From Akkermansia muciniphila (GTDB taxonomy: Bacteria > Verrucomicrobiota > Verrucomicrobiia > Verrucomicrobiales > Akkermansiaceae), in the NCBI GenBank assembly GCA_947624785.1, contig CANQLV010000013.1:1-64000 (forward strand): a DNA stretch of 64,000 bases, given 5' to 3'. The notes under the pieces were generated by a model that saw only the letters and a list, made by a program, of their open reading frames with translations, did not search any database and was not told the DNA's origin. The position numbers and the translations under genes were made by a program. Positions 26,495-34,920 of the stretch are shown piece by piece (position 1 is the stretch's first letter; each line of letters begins with the position of its first letter).

Positions 26495-28180
26495 CTAATT
26501 TTCTTCATCCATGGGGCGGTATTTCACGGCCAGTTTTTCCAGAAGCTTCAGGGCCAGGGCCGCGCGGCTGCGGAAGGATTTGTAGTCCCGCGGGTCGCAG
26601 TCGCTCCAGGCCCGTTCTGCCAGCGCCAGCGCGCGGGGCCACGCCATGTATTCCACCAGCCCCATGTCGTACAGGTATTCCGTCCAGATGTTGGCCTGGA
26701 GTCCGCGCACCCTGGAGGCCTCTTCCGGAGACAGTTCCGGCAGTTCATAGCCGTACACCTGCCTGAGAGGTATCAGGCCCCCGATGGCCTTCGGCTCCGT
26801 GGGAGCAGAAGACTGGTAGTAGTCAAAGTAGAAGTGGGAGCACGGGGACAGAATGACCGGATGCCCCTTTCTAACCGCCGCCGCGGCAAAGTCATTGCCG
26901 CGCCACGCCATGACGAAGATGTGTTTGTCCGCCTCCAGTTCCCCTGCCTCATCCCAGACGATGGCGTCATAACCGTCCTTCCGCACGTAGTCCGCAATCT
27001 GCTGCAGGAAGTCCCGGCTCAGGGCCTTGAGGTCCGTCTCGTTCAGGGCCTTCAAACGGTTCTGGCAGTACCTGCATTTTTTCCATGCTTCCGCGGATAC
27101 CTCGTCATGGCCCAGATGAATGGGGGAGCCGGGCGGGAAGACGGCCTTGAGTTCATCCACCACGTCTTTCACGAAGCGGAGCGTTTCCGGACGCCCCATG
27201 CAGACGGCGTCCCGGCCTTTTTTCCCTTCCACGGGAAAGTCCACCCCGTCGCAGATCAAGTCCCCATAAGCGTGCATGGCCGCATAGGAATGGCCGGGAA
27301 GGTCTATTTCCGGCACAATGGCGACCTGGCGGCTGCGGGCATAGGCAATGATTTCCCTCATCTGCTCCTGGGTGTAAAAACCGCCGTAGGTGGCCTCCGG
27401 GTCATGCTCCTGAATGGCCAGCTTCACTTCCTGCCAGTTCCATTCCCCGTTGGCCAGCGGCACGCGCCACGCGCTCATGGAGGTGAGAAGGGGGTATTTT
27501 TTAATTTCCATCCGCCAGCCGGGGCCGTCCGTCAGGTGCAGGTGAAGCCGGTTGAGCTTGAAGAGGGACATGGCGTCAATCATGCGCTTGACCTCCGCCA
27601 TGGTGAAGAAGTGGCGGGAGACGTCCAGCATGATGCCCCTCCATTCAAAACGGGGAACGTCCCTGATGGAGAAGACGGGCACGGAGAAGCCTTCCCCGGT
27701 CCGGTTGGCGTTCAGTATCTGGACCATGCTCTGCCACGCGTAGAAGAGGCCCTGGGGGTCAGCCGCATTCAGATGCAGTACGCCCCGCCCTCCCTGCACG
27801 CCTTCCAGACGCGCCTCATATCCTTCTCCCGTTCCCGCCGGGGTCCCTCCCAGGGAGCACACCACGTCCGCAGAATTCCTGTCCCGCGTCATGGAAAGCC
27901 CGGTCAGGACGCCCTGTGCGTTGAGCACATTCAAGAGGGCTTCCACTGCCGGAGCATCCTTTTCCGGGGCATAAACGGCCAGTCTCAATGGCAAGAGGAC
28001 CAGGAAAGAAGCGTCCGACCTGCACTCGGAGGGAGCAGGCAGCAGCACGTCTTCCGCAGGGACGGCATGGCCTTTTTCCACCCCCAGGAAGGCGGCCATG
28101 GCCAGCACAGCCGTCCGCAGGTAAAACCGCCTTCCATTCATCATTCCCGGAATACGGGAACGCCACGAACGTTCTTTCAT
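26495..28180 (-). CDS. Secreted GH20 beta-N-acetylhexosaminidase with altered HxGxDE motif
   Basis: 561 residues from 28180. The signal peptide core is LRTAVLAMAAFLGVEKGHA; ATGs at 28144 and 28141 give a more usual n-region and a TTATAT box overlaps the first ATG, so the true start may be there. A GH20b domain (about 60-180) precedes the TIM barrel: FEWRGIMLDVSRHF, LNRLHLHLTDGPGWRME, AIVPEIDLPGHS and IHLGHDEVSAEAW, where the catalytic D-E pair is kept but the usual Gly before Asp is His. AWPRALALAERAWSD is the canonical C-terminal motif. It lacks the LamG domain of the other GH20. Confidence 0.92.
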   Translation of the reverse strand: MKERSWRSRIPGMMNGRRFYLRTAVLAMAAFLGVEKGHAVPAEDVLLPAPSECRSDASFLVLLPLRLAVYAPEKDAPAVEALLNVLNAQGVLTGLSMTRDRNSADVVCSLGGTPAGTGEGYEARLEGVQGGRGVLHLNAADPQGLFYAWQSMVQILNANRTGEGFSVPVFSIRDVPRFEWRGIMLDVSRHFFTMAEVKRMIDAMSLFKLNRLHLHLTDGPGWRMEIKKYPLLTSMSAWRVPLANGEWNWQEVKLAIQEHDPEATYGGFYTQEQMREIIAYARSRQVAIVPEIDLPGHSYAAMHAYGDLICDGVDFPVEGKKGRDAVCMGRPETLRFVKDVVDELKAVFPPGSPIHLGHDEVSAEAWKKCRYCQNRLKALNETDLKALSRDFLQQIADYVRKDGYDAIVWDEAGELEADKHIFVMAWRGNDFAAAAVRKGHPVILSPCSHFYFDYYQSSAPTEPKAIGGLIPLRQVYGYELPELSPEEASRVRGLQANIWTEYLYDMGLVEYMAWPRALALAERAWSDCDPRDYKSFRSRAALALKLLEKLAVKYRPMDEEN

Positions 28181-28238
28181 ATAAAGCCGGAAGGCTTGCG
28201 GCGCACCATACGCGCTCCGGTACTTCCGGCCCCTATTA

Positions 28239-28271
28239 CAAAAAAAGGCGCGGCCATGTTCAGCCGCGCCT
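28239..28271 (-). terminator. Intrinsic terminator of ffh
   Basis: Arms AGGCGCGGC (28246-28254) and GCCGCGCCT (28263-28271); read on the minus strand it ends in a run of seven T. Confidence 0.92.
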
Positions 28272-28292
28272 CCGGGTCAAATCCGTTTCCGC

Positions 28293-29732
28293 CTATTTGC
28301 GGCCGCCAAAGAGACCGCCCAGGCCTCCTCCAAGCCCCCCAAGGCCTTTCAGGCCGCCAAGACCGCCGCCCATGCCGGGAAGGCCGGGCATCCTGCCGCC
28401 CTTCCCCTTCATGGCGCCCATCTGTTTCATCATGGCGCCCATCTTGCCCTTGCCGGACATCATCTTGCGCATTTCGGAAAAGTTCTTGATGAGCTTGTTC
28501 ACCTCCATCAGGGAGCGTCCGCAGCCGGCGGCAATGCGGCGGCGGCGGGACGGATTCAGCAGGTTGGGGTTGCTTCGCTCCTTCGCCGTCATGGAGAGCA
28601 CGATGGCTTCCATGTGCTTCATCCTCCTGGGGTCCAGCGCACCGTCCGGAAGCTGCTTCTTGATTTTGCCGAATCCGGGGAGCAGGCCCAGCAGGCCTTC
28701 CAGCGGCCCGAGGTTCTGCATCATTTTCATCTGGTCCAGGAAGTCGTTGAAGTCAAATTTGCCGGACATCATGCGGTCCATGGACTTGGCCGCCTGTTCC
28801 TCGTCAATGCGGGCGGCGGCATGCTCCACCAGCCCCACAATGTCACCCATGCCCAGGATGCGGTCCGCCATACGGCCGGGGACAAAGGGGCCGAACTGGT
28901 CCAGTTTTTCCCCCTCCCCGGAAAATTTGATGGGCTTGCCCGTCACGGAACGCATGGAAAGGGCCGCGCCCCCGCGGGCGTCCCCGTCCAGCTTGGTCAG
29001 GACGATGCCCGTGACGTTCACGGCCCGGTCAAAGGTCTGGGCCACGTTTACGGCCTGCTGGCCCGTGGCGGCGTCCACCACCAGGAGGGTTTCACGCGGG
29101 GAGAGGAAGGCGTGCAGGTGGCGCAGCTCGTCAATCAGGGCTTCATCCACTTCCTGGCGGCCCGCCGTGTCAAAGATCATGACGGTCCCGTTCTGGGTGC
29201 GGGCCCATTCCAGGGCTTCACGCGCCACGGCCACCACGTCCCGGCTGCCGGGAGCGGGCTTGTACACGGGCACTTCTATCTGTTCCGCCAGCGTAGCCAG
29301 CTGGTCCACGGCGGCGGGGCGCACCAGGTCGCAGGCCACCAGCAGGGGGCGGCGCCCTTCGTTTTTCAGGCGCAGGGCCAGCTTCGCGCTGGTGGTGGTT
29401 TTACCGGCGCCGTTCAGGCCCACCACCATGATTCTGGCGGGGTCCGTCAGGTCCAGCCCCACGGCGTCGCCGCCCAGCAGGGAAGCGATTTCATCACGGA
29501 AGATTTTGACGATCTGCTCTCCGGGCTTGATGGATTTAAACACTTCCTGCCCCATGGCCCGTTCCTTCACGCGGCCGATGAAATCCCTGGCCACGCCGAA
29601 CTCCACGTCCGCTTCCAGCAACGCCATCCGGATGTCGCGCAGGGCGTCCGCAATGTTCTTTTCAGAAATCTTGCCCAGGCCGCGCAGCCGCCGGAACGTG
29701 TTATCCAGTTTATCTGCTAAAAGTGAAAACAT
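28293..29732 (-). CDS. ffh: Signal recognition particle GTPase Ffh
   Basis: Binds 4.5S RNA and signal sequences and delivers ribosomes to FtsY. 479 residues from the ATG at 29732. N domain about 1-85. G domain with GLNGAGKTTTSAKLAL (G1), DTAGRQEVDEAL (G3) and LTKLDGDARGGAAL (G4). Methionine-rich M domain about 310-430 with RRRIAAGCGRS, and a Gly/Met-rich tail (GGGLGGLKGLGGLGGGLGGL). A frame 21 codons longer is rejected because MFSLLADKLDNTFRRLRG is the family start. Divergent from nadA. Confidence 0.97.
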   Translation of the reverse strand: MFSLLADKLDNTFRRLRGLGKISEKNIADALRDIRMALLEADVEFGVARDFIGRVKERAMGQEVFKSIKPGEQIVKIFRDEIASLLGGDAVGLDLTDPARIMVVGLNGAGKTTTSAKLALRLKNEGRRPLLVACDLVRPAAVDQLATLAEQIEVPVYKPAPGSRDVVAVAREALEWARTQNGTVMIFDTAGRQEVDEALIDELRHLHAFLSPRETLLVVDAATGQQAVNVAQTFDRAVNVTGIVLTKLDGDARGGAALSMRSVTGKPIKFSGEGEKLDQFGPFVPGRMADRILGMGDIVGLVEHAAARIDEEQAAKSMDRMMSGKFDFNDFLDQMKMMQNLGPLEGLLGLLPGFGKIKKQLPDGALDPRRMKHMEAIVLSMTAKERSNPNLLNPSRRRRIAAGCGRSLMEVNKLIKNFSEMRKMMSGKGKMGAMMKQMGAMKGKGGRMPGLPGMGGGLGGLKGLGGLGGGLGGLFGGRK

Positions 29733-29750
29733 AATCGTATGGTGCGCCAG

Positions 29751-29779
29751 ACTGTGCCACAATTCCCCGCCCCCGTCAA
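29751..29779 (-). promoter_or_regulatory. Predicted ffh promoter
   Basis: On the minus strand TTGACG (29774-29779), 17-base spacer, CACAGT (29751-29756), and an 18-base gap to the ATG. Confidence 0.5.
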
Positions 29780-29807
29780 CAAGTGCGCCCTGCATGGGAC
29801 ATGATGC

Positions 29808-29836
29808 TTGACTTGCCGGGGGCTTCCCCCCATCTT
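29808..29836 (+). promoter_or_regulatory. Predicted nadA promoter with palindromic spacer, leaderless spacing
   Basis: TTGACT (29808-29813), 17-base spacer containing GGGGGCTTCCCCC, CATCTT (29831-29836), 7 bases, ATG at 29844. Confidence 0.62.
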
Positions 29837-29843
29837 TTCCCGC

Positions 29844-30779
29844 ATGGCACCCTTTGACCTGAAAGAGGAAATTTTACGCCTGAAAAAAGAACGCAACGCC
29901 ATTATTCTGGCGCACAGCTACCAGACCGGAGACATCCAGGACATGGCCGACTACGTGGGCGATTCCCTGGGGCTGGCCTACAAGGCGCAGAATACGGATT
30001 GCGACGTGATTGCCTTCTGCGGCGTCCATTTCATGGCGGAGACCGCCAAAATCCTCAATCCGGACAAAACCGTCATCCTGCCGGACGCGGACGCCGGCTG
30101 CTCCCTGGAAGCTTCCTGCGACGCCGGGGAACTGGAAGCCTTTCTGAAGGCAAACGCCGACAAGAATTATTACGTGGTGGCGTACGTGAACTGCTCCATC
30201 GGCGTCAAGGCGCTGGCGGACGTGATCGTCACTTCCGGGAACGCCGTGAAGATCGTGTCCCAGGCTCCGGAGGGCCGCCCCGTCCTGTTCGTGCCTGACC
30301 AGAACCTGGGCGCCTGGGTAGGCCGCCAGCTGGCCCGCCCCATGGAGTTATGGAACGGGGCCTGCCACGTGCACATGGAGTTCACGCGGGACCAGATTCT
30401 GGCCCTGAAAGAAAAGCACCCCGGCGCGCCGGTGGTGGCCCACCCGGAATGCACGGAGGCCGTGCGCCTGCTGGCGGACCACATCTGCTCCACGGAGAAG
30501 ATGATTCCCTACTGCACGGAAAGCCCTGCCTCCTCCTTCATCATCGTCACGGAATCCGGCATCCTGCACCGCCTGCGCAAGCTGGTGCCGGGCAAGGAGT
30601 TCATTCCCGCCCCCACGGAGCAGTGCTCCTGCAGCACCTGCCCGTACATGAAGATGAACACGCTGGAAAAACTGTACCTGGCCCTGCGGGACCTTTCTCC
30701 CGCCGTGGAACTGCCGGAAGACCTGCGCAAGAGGGCGGAAGCCCCGCTGCTGCGCATGCTGGAGCAGTCCAAATCCTGA
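29844..30779 (+). CDS. nadA: Quinolinate synthase
   Basis: A [4Fe-4S] enzyme that condenses iminoaspartate and dihydroxyacetone phosphate to quinolinate for NAD synthesis. 311 residues, typical length. AHSYQTGDIQDMADYVGDS, FCGVHFMAETAKIL, VAYVNCSIGVKALADV (cluster Cys), VAHPECTEAVRLLAD (cluster Cys) and QCSCSTCPYMKMNTLEKLY (third Cys) are all present. A TTG 12 codons upstream lies inside the -35 box, so the ATG is certain. The next gene follows by 15 bases. No nadB or nadC lies nearby. Confidence 0.96.
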   Translation: MAPFDLKEEILRLKKERNAIILAHSYQTGDIQDMADYVGDSLGLAYKAQNTDCDVIAFCGVHFMAETAKILNPDKTVILPDADAGCSLEASCDAGELEAFLKANADKNYYVVAYVNCSIGVKALADVIVTSGNAVKIVSQAPEGRPVLFVPDQNLGAWVGRQLARPMELWNGACHVHMEFTRDQILALKEKHPGAPVVAHPECTEAVRLLADHICSTEKMIPYCTESPASSFIIVTESGILHRLRKLVPGKEFIPAPTEQCSCSTCPYMKMNTLEKLYLALRDLSPAVELPEDLRKRAEAPLLRMLEQSKS

Positions 30780-30794
30780 CCCGTTTTCCCCCGC

Positions 30795-31793
30795 ATGATA
30801 CGCCTTTCCGACCACATCGCGGCCGCCGGCGGCTGGCTTTCCCTGGAAGCCTTCATGCAGCTGGCCCTGCACCACCCGCAGGAGGGGTATTATTCCTCCT
30901 CCATTGAAAATATCGGGAGCCGCGGGGATTTTTCCACCACCCCCACGCTTTCCCCCATTCTGGCGAAAGCCGTCGCCGCGCGCTGGAAGGAGGCCTGCGC
31001 CCGTTGCGGCAGGCGGCTGCCCCTGCTGGAGATAGGCGCCGGGTCCGGAGCCCTGGCCGTCAAGATCCTGGAGCAGCTGGGATTCTGGAACCGCCTGAAC
31101 ACGGATTACGTAATCGTGGAGGCTTCCCCAAAACTGCGCGAATTCCAGCACCTGCTGCTGGGAAGCCAGGCCAAGATTTATTCCACCATGGAGAAGGCTC
31201 TGAAGCATTGCGGCGGCAAGGCCTTCATTTTTTCCAACGAGCTGGTGGACGCCTTCCCGGCCCGCGTGTTCGAATACACGGAACAGGGCTGGCGGGAAGC
31301 GGGGCTTACCGTCAAGGACGGAGCCGTGCGGGAGGAATTGCGCCCCGTCCGTCAACAGCCGCTTTTTTCCCACATGCTGGAATATGATTCCCAGCCGGGG
31401 CAGCGCCTGGAGATTCACGATTCCTACGCGCGCTGGTTCACCGGCTGGCTGCCCTTCTGGAACATGGGCGTCATGACGGTCATCGACTACGGGGACGAAA
31501 TGGAGCGGCTGTACTACCGCCGCCCCCAGGGTTCCCTGCGCGGGTATAAAGGCCACCAGGTGCTGACCGGAGAGGAACTGTACCGGCACCCCGGCCTCAC
31601 GGACCTGACCTGCGACGTGAATTTTACGGACCTGCTGGAGCTTTCCCGCAATTGCCTGGGGGATACGGTCACCCTGATGACCCAGCGGGACTACCTGCTC
31701 CCTTACGCGGAGGACACGCCGCAGGACGCCTTCCTGACGGACGAACACGGCGCAGGCGGCCATTTCCATGTGCTGATTCAGGAGCGGCTGTAA
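30795..31793 (+). CDS. MidA/NDUFAF7-type SAM-dependent methyltransferase
   Basis: 332 residues. FMQLALHHPQEGYYSS and GDFSTTPTLSPI at the N-terminus, the SAM site EIGAGSGALAVKIL, SNELVDAFPARVFE, VIDYGDE and GSLRGYKGHQV are characteristic of COG1565/DUF185. The mitochondrial member dimethylates an arginine of a complex I subunit; bacterial targets are unknown. That complex I genes (nuoBC) lie about 750 bases downstream is suggestive only. Probably co-transcribed with nadA (15 bases apart). Confidence 0.88.
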   Translation: MIRLSDHIAAAGGWLSLEAFMQLALHHPQEGYYSSSIENIGSRGDFSTTPTLSPILAKAVAARWKEACARCGRRLPLLEIGAGSGALAVKILEQLGFWNRLNTDYVIVEASPKLREFQHLLLGSQAKIYSTMEKALKHCGGKAFIFSNELVDAFPARVFEYTEQGWREAGLTVKDGAVREELRPVRQQPLFSHMLEYDSQPGQRLEIHDSYARWFTGWLPFWNMGVMTVIDYGDEMERLYYRRPQGSLRGYKGHQVLTGEELYRHPGLTDLTCDVNFTDLLELSRNCLGDTVTLMTQRDYLLPYAEDTPQDAFLTDEHGAGGHFHVLIQERL

Positions 31794-32376
31794 GGTTGCC
31801 GCAGCGTGACCATTGAACAGAATTGCCGTCGCTGCGTTCCGGATAAGTTCGGGTACGAAGGCCAGGTGTCCTTCGCTCCCGGGGGAGGGTGTCTTTCAGC
31901 CAAACTGTGGAATATTGCCCTTTTTCCGTGCCCTTCTGATGACGTGCCCTGGGAATAAGGGGTTGATTCGTTCGCGTTGCAGGCCTCTCTCTCCCTGCGG
32001 GCTTCATGCTTGCATTCCGTCCAAACGGGTTTCCCCGGTTTCCCTGCCCTTGTAAATAATCCCTACTCCCCGGAACAGGGAGAGCCGCGGATAACGCCTC
32101 CGCCGCTTTCACCAAAAGCCCCTTCCCCCAGAAACCTCATGGGGGAATAGCGCCCAACCCTATTTTGCCTTTAAAGACGGCAATTCCATGAGGCGTTCAT
32201 GCTCAATGCCCGCCGGATTTTCTTCCAGCTTCCTGTCATAAAATTTTCTCCTTTTTGAACGCAAGCCCCCAACCGGGACTCTAACCTGCATCAGTAACAA
32301 ACCGGGCGGCGGGAGGTAGAGAGACCGCCACCCATTATGGGGAGTTCTGAGTTTCATAGGTAATATAGTTGGATAA
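31794..32376. other. Gene-poor gap with a diverged intergenic repeat
   Basis: About 580 bases without a convincing gene. GCCGTCGCTGCGTTCCGG at about 31826-31843 matches GCCGTCACTACGTTCCGG at 44432-44449 (16 of 18), and neighbouring bases are also similar, so this is a third, more decayed copy of the repeat at 44231-44530. A tiny frame on the minus strand near 32238 (22 codons after AAGGAG) cannot be called a gene. Confidence 0.45.
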
Positions 32377-32412
32377 AAACCCGCACGGGGGAGACCCTGT
32401 GCGGGTTTATTC
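32377..32412. terminator. Bidirectional hairpin terminator without an obvious upstream gene
   Basis: Perfect 10-bp arms AAACCCGCAC (32377-32386) and GTGCGGGTTT (32399-32408) with a 12-base loop and T-rich flanks on both strands. The nearest plus-strand gene ends 580 bases upstream. Confidence 0.78.
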
Positions 32413-32486
32413 ATCCCCGCTCCGGAGCGCCCGGAAAACAGGGCCGGAGCAGGCCGCAGAAAATCATGGCTGAATCAAATTAAGGC

Positions 32487-32514
32487 TTGAGAGTTGAAGG
32501 CATCTCGCTAATCT
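32487..32514 (+). promoter_or_regulatory. Predicted nuoB promoter
   Basis: TTGAGA (32487-32492), 16-base spacer, TAATCT (32509-32514), 26 bases to the ATG. Confidence 0.5.
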
Positions 32515-32540
32515 GGCTTCAGCAAGAATCATCTGTTATC

Positions 32541-33122
32541 ATGGTCACCACGAACGAACCGAATGTTTACGAAACAGGAGTACTGGACTCCAACGCGGAA
32601 GGCAATTTTGTCTACACCACCCTGGACGCCGCCATCAACTGGATTCGTAAAAATTCCCTCTGGCCCATGCCGATGGGGCTTTCCTGTTGCGCCATCGAGT
32701 TCATGGCCGTGGCCTGCTCCCGGTATGACCTTTCCCGCTTCGGTTCGGAAGTGACGCGTTTTTCCCCCCGCCAGGCGGACGTGATGATCGTGGCCGGCAC
32801 CGTCACCTATAAGATGGCCCTGGCCGTCCGCCGTATCTGGGACCAGATGCCGGAACCCAAGTGGTGCATCGCCATGGGCGCGTGCGCCTCCACCGGCGGC
32901 ATGTTCCGCTCCTATTCCGTGCTCCAGGGCGTGGACAAGATTATCCCCGTGGATGTTTACATTTCCGGCTGCCCTCCCCGCCCTGAGGCCATTCTGGAAG
33001 CCCTGCTTACCCTCCGCAAGAAGCTGGACACCCAGCAGCCCGCACGCACGTTCTTCAAGAAGGAGGAACCGCGCGAAGCCAACGCCCCCGTGCCGGTCGA
33101 GACGGAAATGCCCCTCGAATAA
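32541..33122 (+). CDS. nuoB: NADH-quinone oxidoreductase subunit B
   Basis: The complex I peripheral-arm subunit that holds the terminal N2 [4Fe-4S] cluster. 193 residues. [10 protein letters not shown] gives the tandem Cys pair, [11 protein letters not shown] the third and SGCPPRPEA the fourth. The acidic, Pro-rich C-terminal tail (about 165-193) is an extension. A TTG start at 32487 would overlap the promoter and adds residues foreign to the family. nuoC follows by 48 bases, but nuoA and nuoD do not flank them, so complex I genes are split. Confidence 0.95.
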   Translation: MVTTNEPNVYETGVLDSNAEGNFVYTTLDAAINWIRKNSLWPMPMGLSCCAIEFMAVACSRYDLSRFGSEVTRFSPRQADVMIVAGTVTYKMALAVRRIWDQMPEPKWCIAMGACASTGGMFRSYSVLQGVDKIIPVDVYISGCPPRPEAILEALLTLRKKLDTQQPARTFFKKEEPREANAPVPVETEMPLE

Positions 33123-33170
33123 CCCTTTCCGACCGCTTTATTCCATTCCATCTTTTACCATTTCTTCTCC

Positions 33171-33755
33171 ATGCCTTCTCTAGAATCACAGATCAAGACC
33201 GCCGCAGACAACGCCCAGAACCGCTTTGGGAAAGACGTCATCACGGACCGCTACGAGTTCCGCGGCGACATCACGCTGACCGTCGCGCGCCATGCCGTGG
33301 CGGACGTCGTCCGCTGGCTGCGGGATTCCGCCGGGTTTGACATGATGGTGAACCTCTGCTCCGTGGACAACATGGGGGAAAGCCCCCGCTTTGAAGTCAA
33401 TTATACGCTGACGCAGGCGGAAACGGGCGTGAACCTGAGCCTCAAGACGAAGGTGGACGACGGAGAGGAAGTGCCCAGCGTCACGGAAATCTTCCAATCC
33501 GCCAACTGGCACGAGCGTGAAGTATGGGACCTGATGGGCATCAAGTTCTCCGGCCACCCGGATTTGCGCCGCATTCTGATGTGGGAAGGCTATCCTTATT
33601 TCCCCCTGCGAAAGGATTTCCCCGTTCAGGGCGTACCTACTGAACTGCCGGGCGTCGCCTTCACGGAGGCGGCCCCCACCCAGGGAGCGCCGTTCGCCAC
33701 GGAACAGGGCCGCTGCCCCAGCGCCTGCCGCGAACCCCGGTCCCATAAATTCTAG
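33171..33755 (+). CDS. nuoC: NADH-quinone oxidoreductase subunit C
   Basis: 194 residues. The signature HEREVWDLMGIKFSGHPDLR followed by RILMWEGYPYFPLRKDFP is diagnostic. It sits at the junction of peripheral arm and membrane arm. The Cys- and Arg-containing tail after residue 165 is unusual in length but carries no motif. It is followed by a 15-base hairpin (CCCCGC AAG GCGGGG, 33767-33781) and an unrelated lipoprotein rather than nuoD. Confidence 0.95.
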   Translation: MPSLESQIKTAADNAQNRFGKDVITDRYEFRGDITLTVARHAVADVVRWLRDSAGFDMMVNLCSVDNMGESPRFEVNYTLTQAETGVNLSLKTKVDDGEEVPSVTEIFQSANWHEREVWDLMGIKFSGHPDLRRILMWEGYPYFPLRKDFPVQGVPTELPGVAFTEAAPTQGAPFATEQGRCPSACREPRSHKF

Positions 33756-33790
33756 CCCATTTTCCAGCCCCGCAAGGCGGGGTCCCTCCC

Positions 33791-34600
33791 ATGACCCGAC
33801 TCCCCCTCATCCTGCCCGTATGTATCATCAGCCTGCTCAGCGGCTGCCAGGACGCCAACCCGGCAGAGCGGGAATGGAAGGACCAGTTATATAAAAACCT
33901 GGCGATCGTGGGAGCCAGAAACTGGATTGTCATTGCGGAGTCCTCCTTCCCGGCCTATACGGGAGCCGGCATCAAGACCATGGTCTCCGACAAGACGTCC
34001 GATGAAGTGCTTCTGGACGTGCTGAACATGCTGGAGGAGGAAGCCCACGTGGTGCCCCGCATCATGATCAGCTCGGAATTGCGCAGTGTTACGGAGGATT
34101 ACGCCCCCGGCATCAAGCGCTACCGCAACAATATCAATAAAATGCTTCCGGGCCGCCAGCATTTTGAATTGATGAGCCGCACGATCAATTCCCTGATCGA
34201 AGACGCCGCCAAGCAGTTCAACGTGCTGGTTATCAAGACCAAGACGTCCCTCCCCTATTCCAATATTTACATTGAACTTGATTCCGGTTACTGGAATTCG
34301 GAATCGGAGACGGCGCTCCGCAAATCCCTGGAGGCCAAGGATGCGGTCAACCGCCGCGCGGCCCAGGACAGGGTGCTGGACGTGCCCCTCACGCCGGGAG
34401 CCGCACCCGCGCCGCAAGACCGCAAGGAGAATCCGCCGGCGCCCGGCGCGCCCGCCTCCACTCCCACGGACAATCTGCCGGAGCTTCCGAGGGAAAACCG
34501 CCAGCCGGCCTCCCCCGCCGGGAACCAGGCGCCCGGCGTGCCCCCGCCGCCCATCAGGGATCCGCTGGGCGGGAAGACCGCCATTGCCAGATTTTCATGA
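33791..34600 (+). CDS. Lipoprotein with an RbsD/FucU-like domain and proline-rich tail
   Basis: 269 residues. MTRLPLILPVCIISLLSGC is a lipoprotein signal (Cys 19). Residues about 38-180 (GARNWIVIAESSFPAYTGAG, APGIKRYRNNINKMLPG, FNVLVIKTKTSLPYSNIYIE, LDSGYWNSE) resemble the RbsD/FucU sugar mutarotase fold, in which the ends of these strands carry the active site. Exported RbsD-like proteins are unusual. The last 70 residues are Pro/Ala-rich and probably a linker. It overlaps the next gene by 4 bases (ATGA). The fold assignment is by eye and moderate. Confidence 0.65.
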   Translation: MTRLPLILPVCIISLLSGCQDANPAEREWKDQLYKNLAIVGARNWIVIAESSFPAYTGAGIKTMVSDKTSDEVLLDVLNMLEEEAHVVPRIMISSELRSVTEDYAPGIKRYRNNINKMLPGRQHFELMSRTINSLIEDAAKQFNVLVIKTKTSLPYSNIYIELDSGYWNSESETALRKSLEAKDAVNRRAAQDRVLDVPLTPGAAPAPQDRKENPPAPGAPASTPTDNLPELPRENRQPASPAGNQAPGVPPPPIRDPLGGKTAIARFS

Positions 34601-34908
34601 ACCATCATATGGACAAGGCCACAGAAGAACGCCTCCGCGTGGAGGCATGGGTAGGGGACGCCATTCTGGCGCTGTACGTCAGGGAATGGATTCTGGCGGA
34701 GGAAGGAGCGATCAACGGAAAGCTTTTCATCGAGTTCACCAGCAATGATTTCCTGCGCCGCACCGGCAACGCCACAGGCGTGGAAGCGGAAATAGGCCGC
34801 ACCTTCAAGGCAGGCGGCCTGGAAGCGGCCTACGCCTGGATTGAGCACCATTTGAAGCCCCGCATGGAGGAACGCTGGCACACCCTGCGCAGAAAAGCCC
34901 TCCGGTAG
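34597..34908 (+). CDS. Small RNase III-superfamily-like protein
   Basis: 103 residues. VEAWVGDAILALYVREWIL matches the RNase III signature region (a GDA core followed by a helix). FTSNDFLRRTGNATGVEAEI, then GGLEAAYAWIEHHLKP, resembles Mini-III and plant-type single-domain enzymes, but the acidic metal-binding residues are only partly recognisable. No dsRNA-binding domain is present. A start at 34609 is also possible. Coupled to the lipoprotein upstream and 12 bases from menE. The function could be rRNA processing; this is inference. Confidence 0.65.
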   Translation: MNHHMDKATEERLRVEAWVGDAILALYVREWILAEEGAINGKLFIEFTSNDFLRRTGNATGVEAEIGRTFKAGGLEAAYAWIEHHLKPRMEERWHTLRRKALR

Positions 34909-34920
34909 CCTGCCGCCGCC

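Noticed and set aside
32237..32300. Possible tRNA-like T-arm on the minus strand (AGGTTAGAGTCC)
   Set aside because: The invariant GTTCRA is altered and no acceptor stem, D-arm or anticodon arm can be drawn around it.
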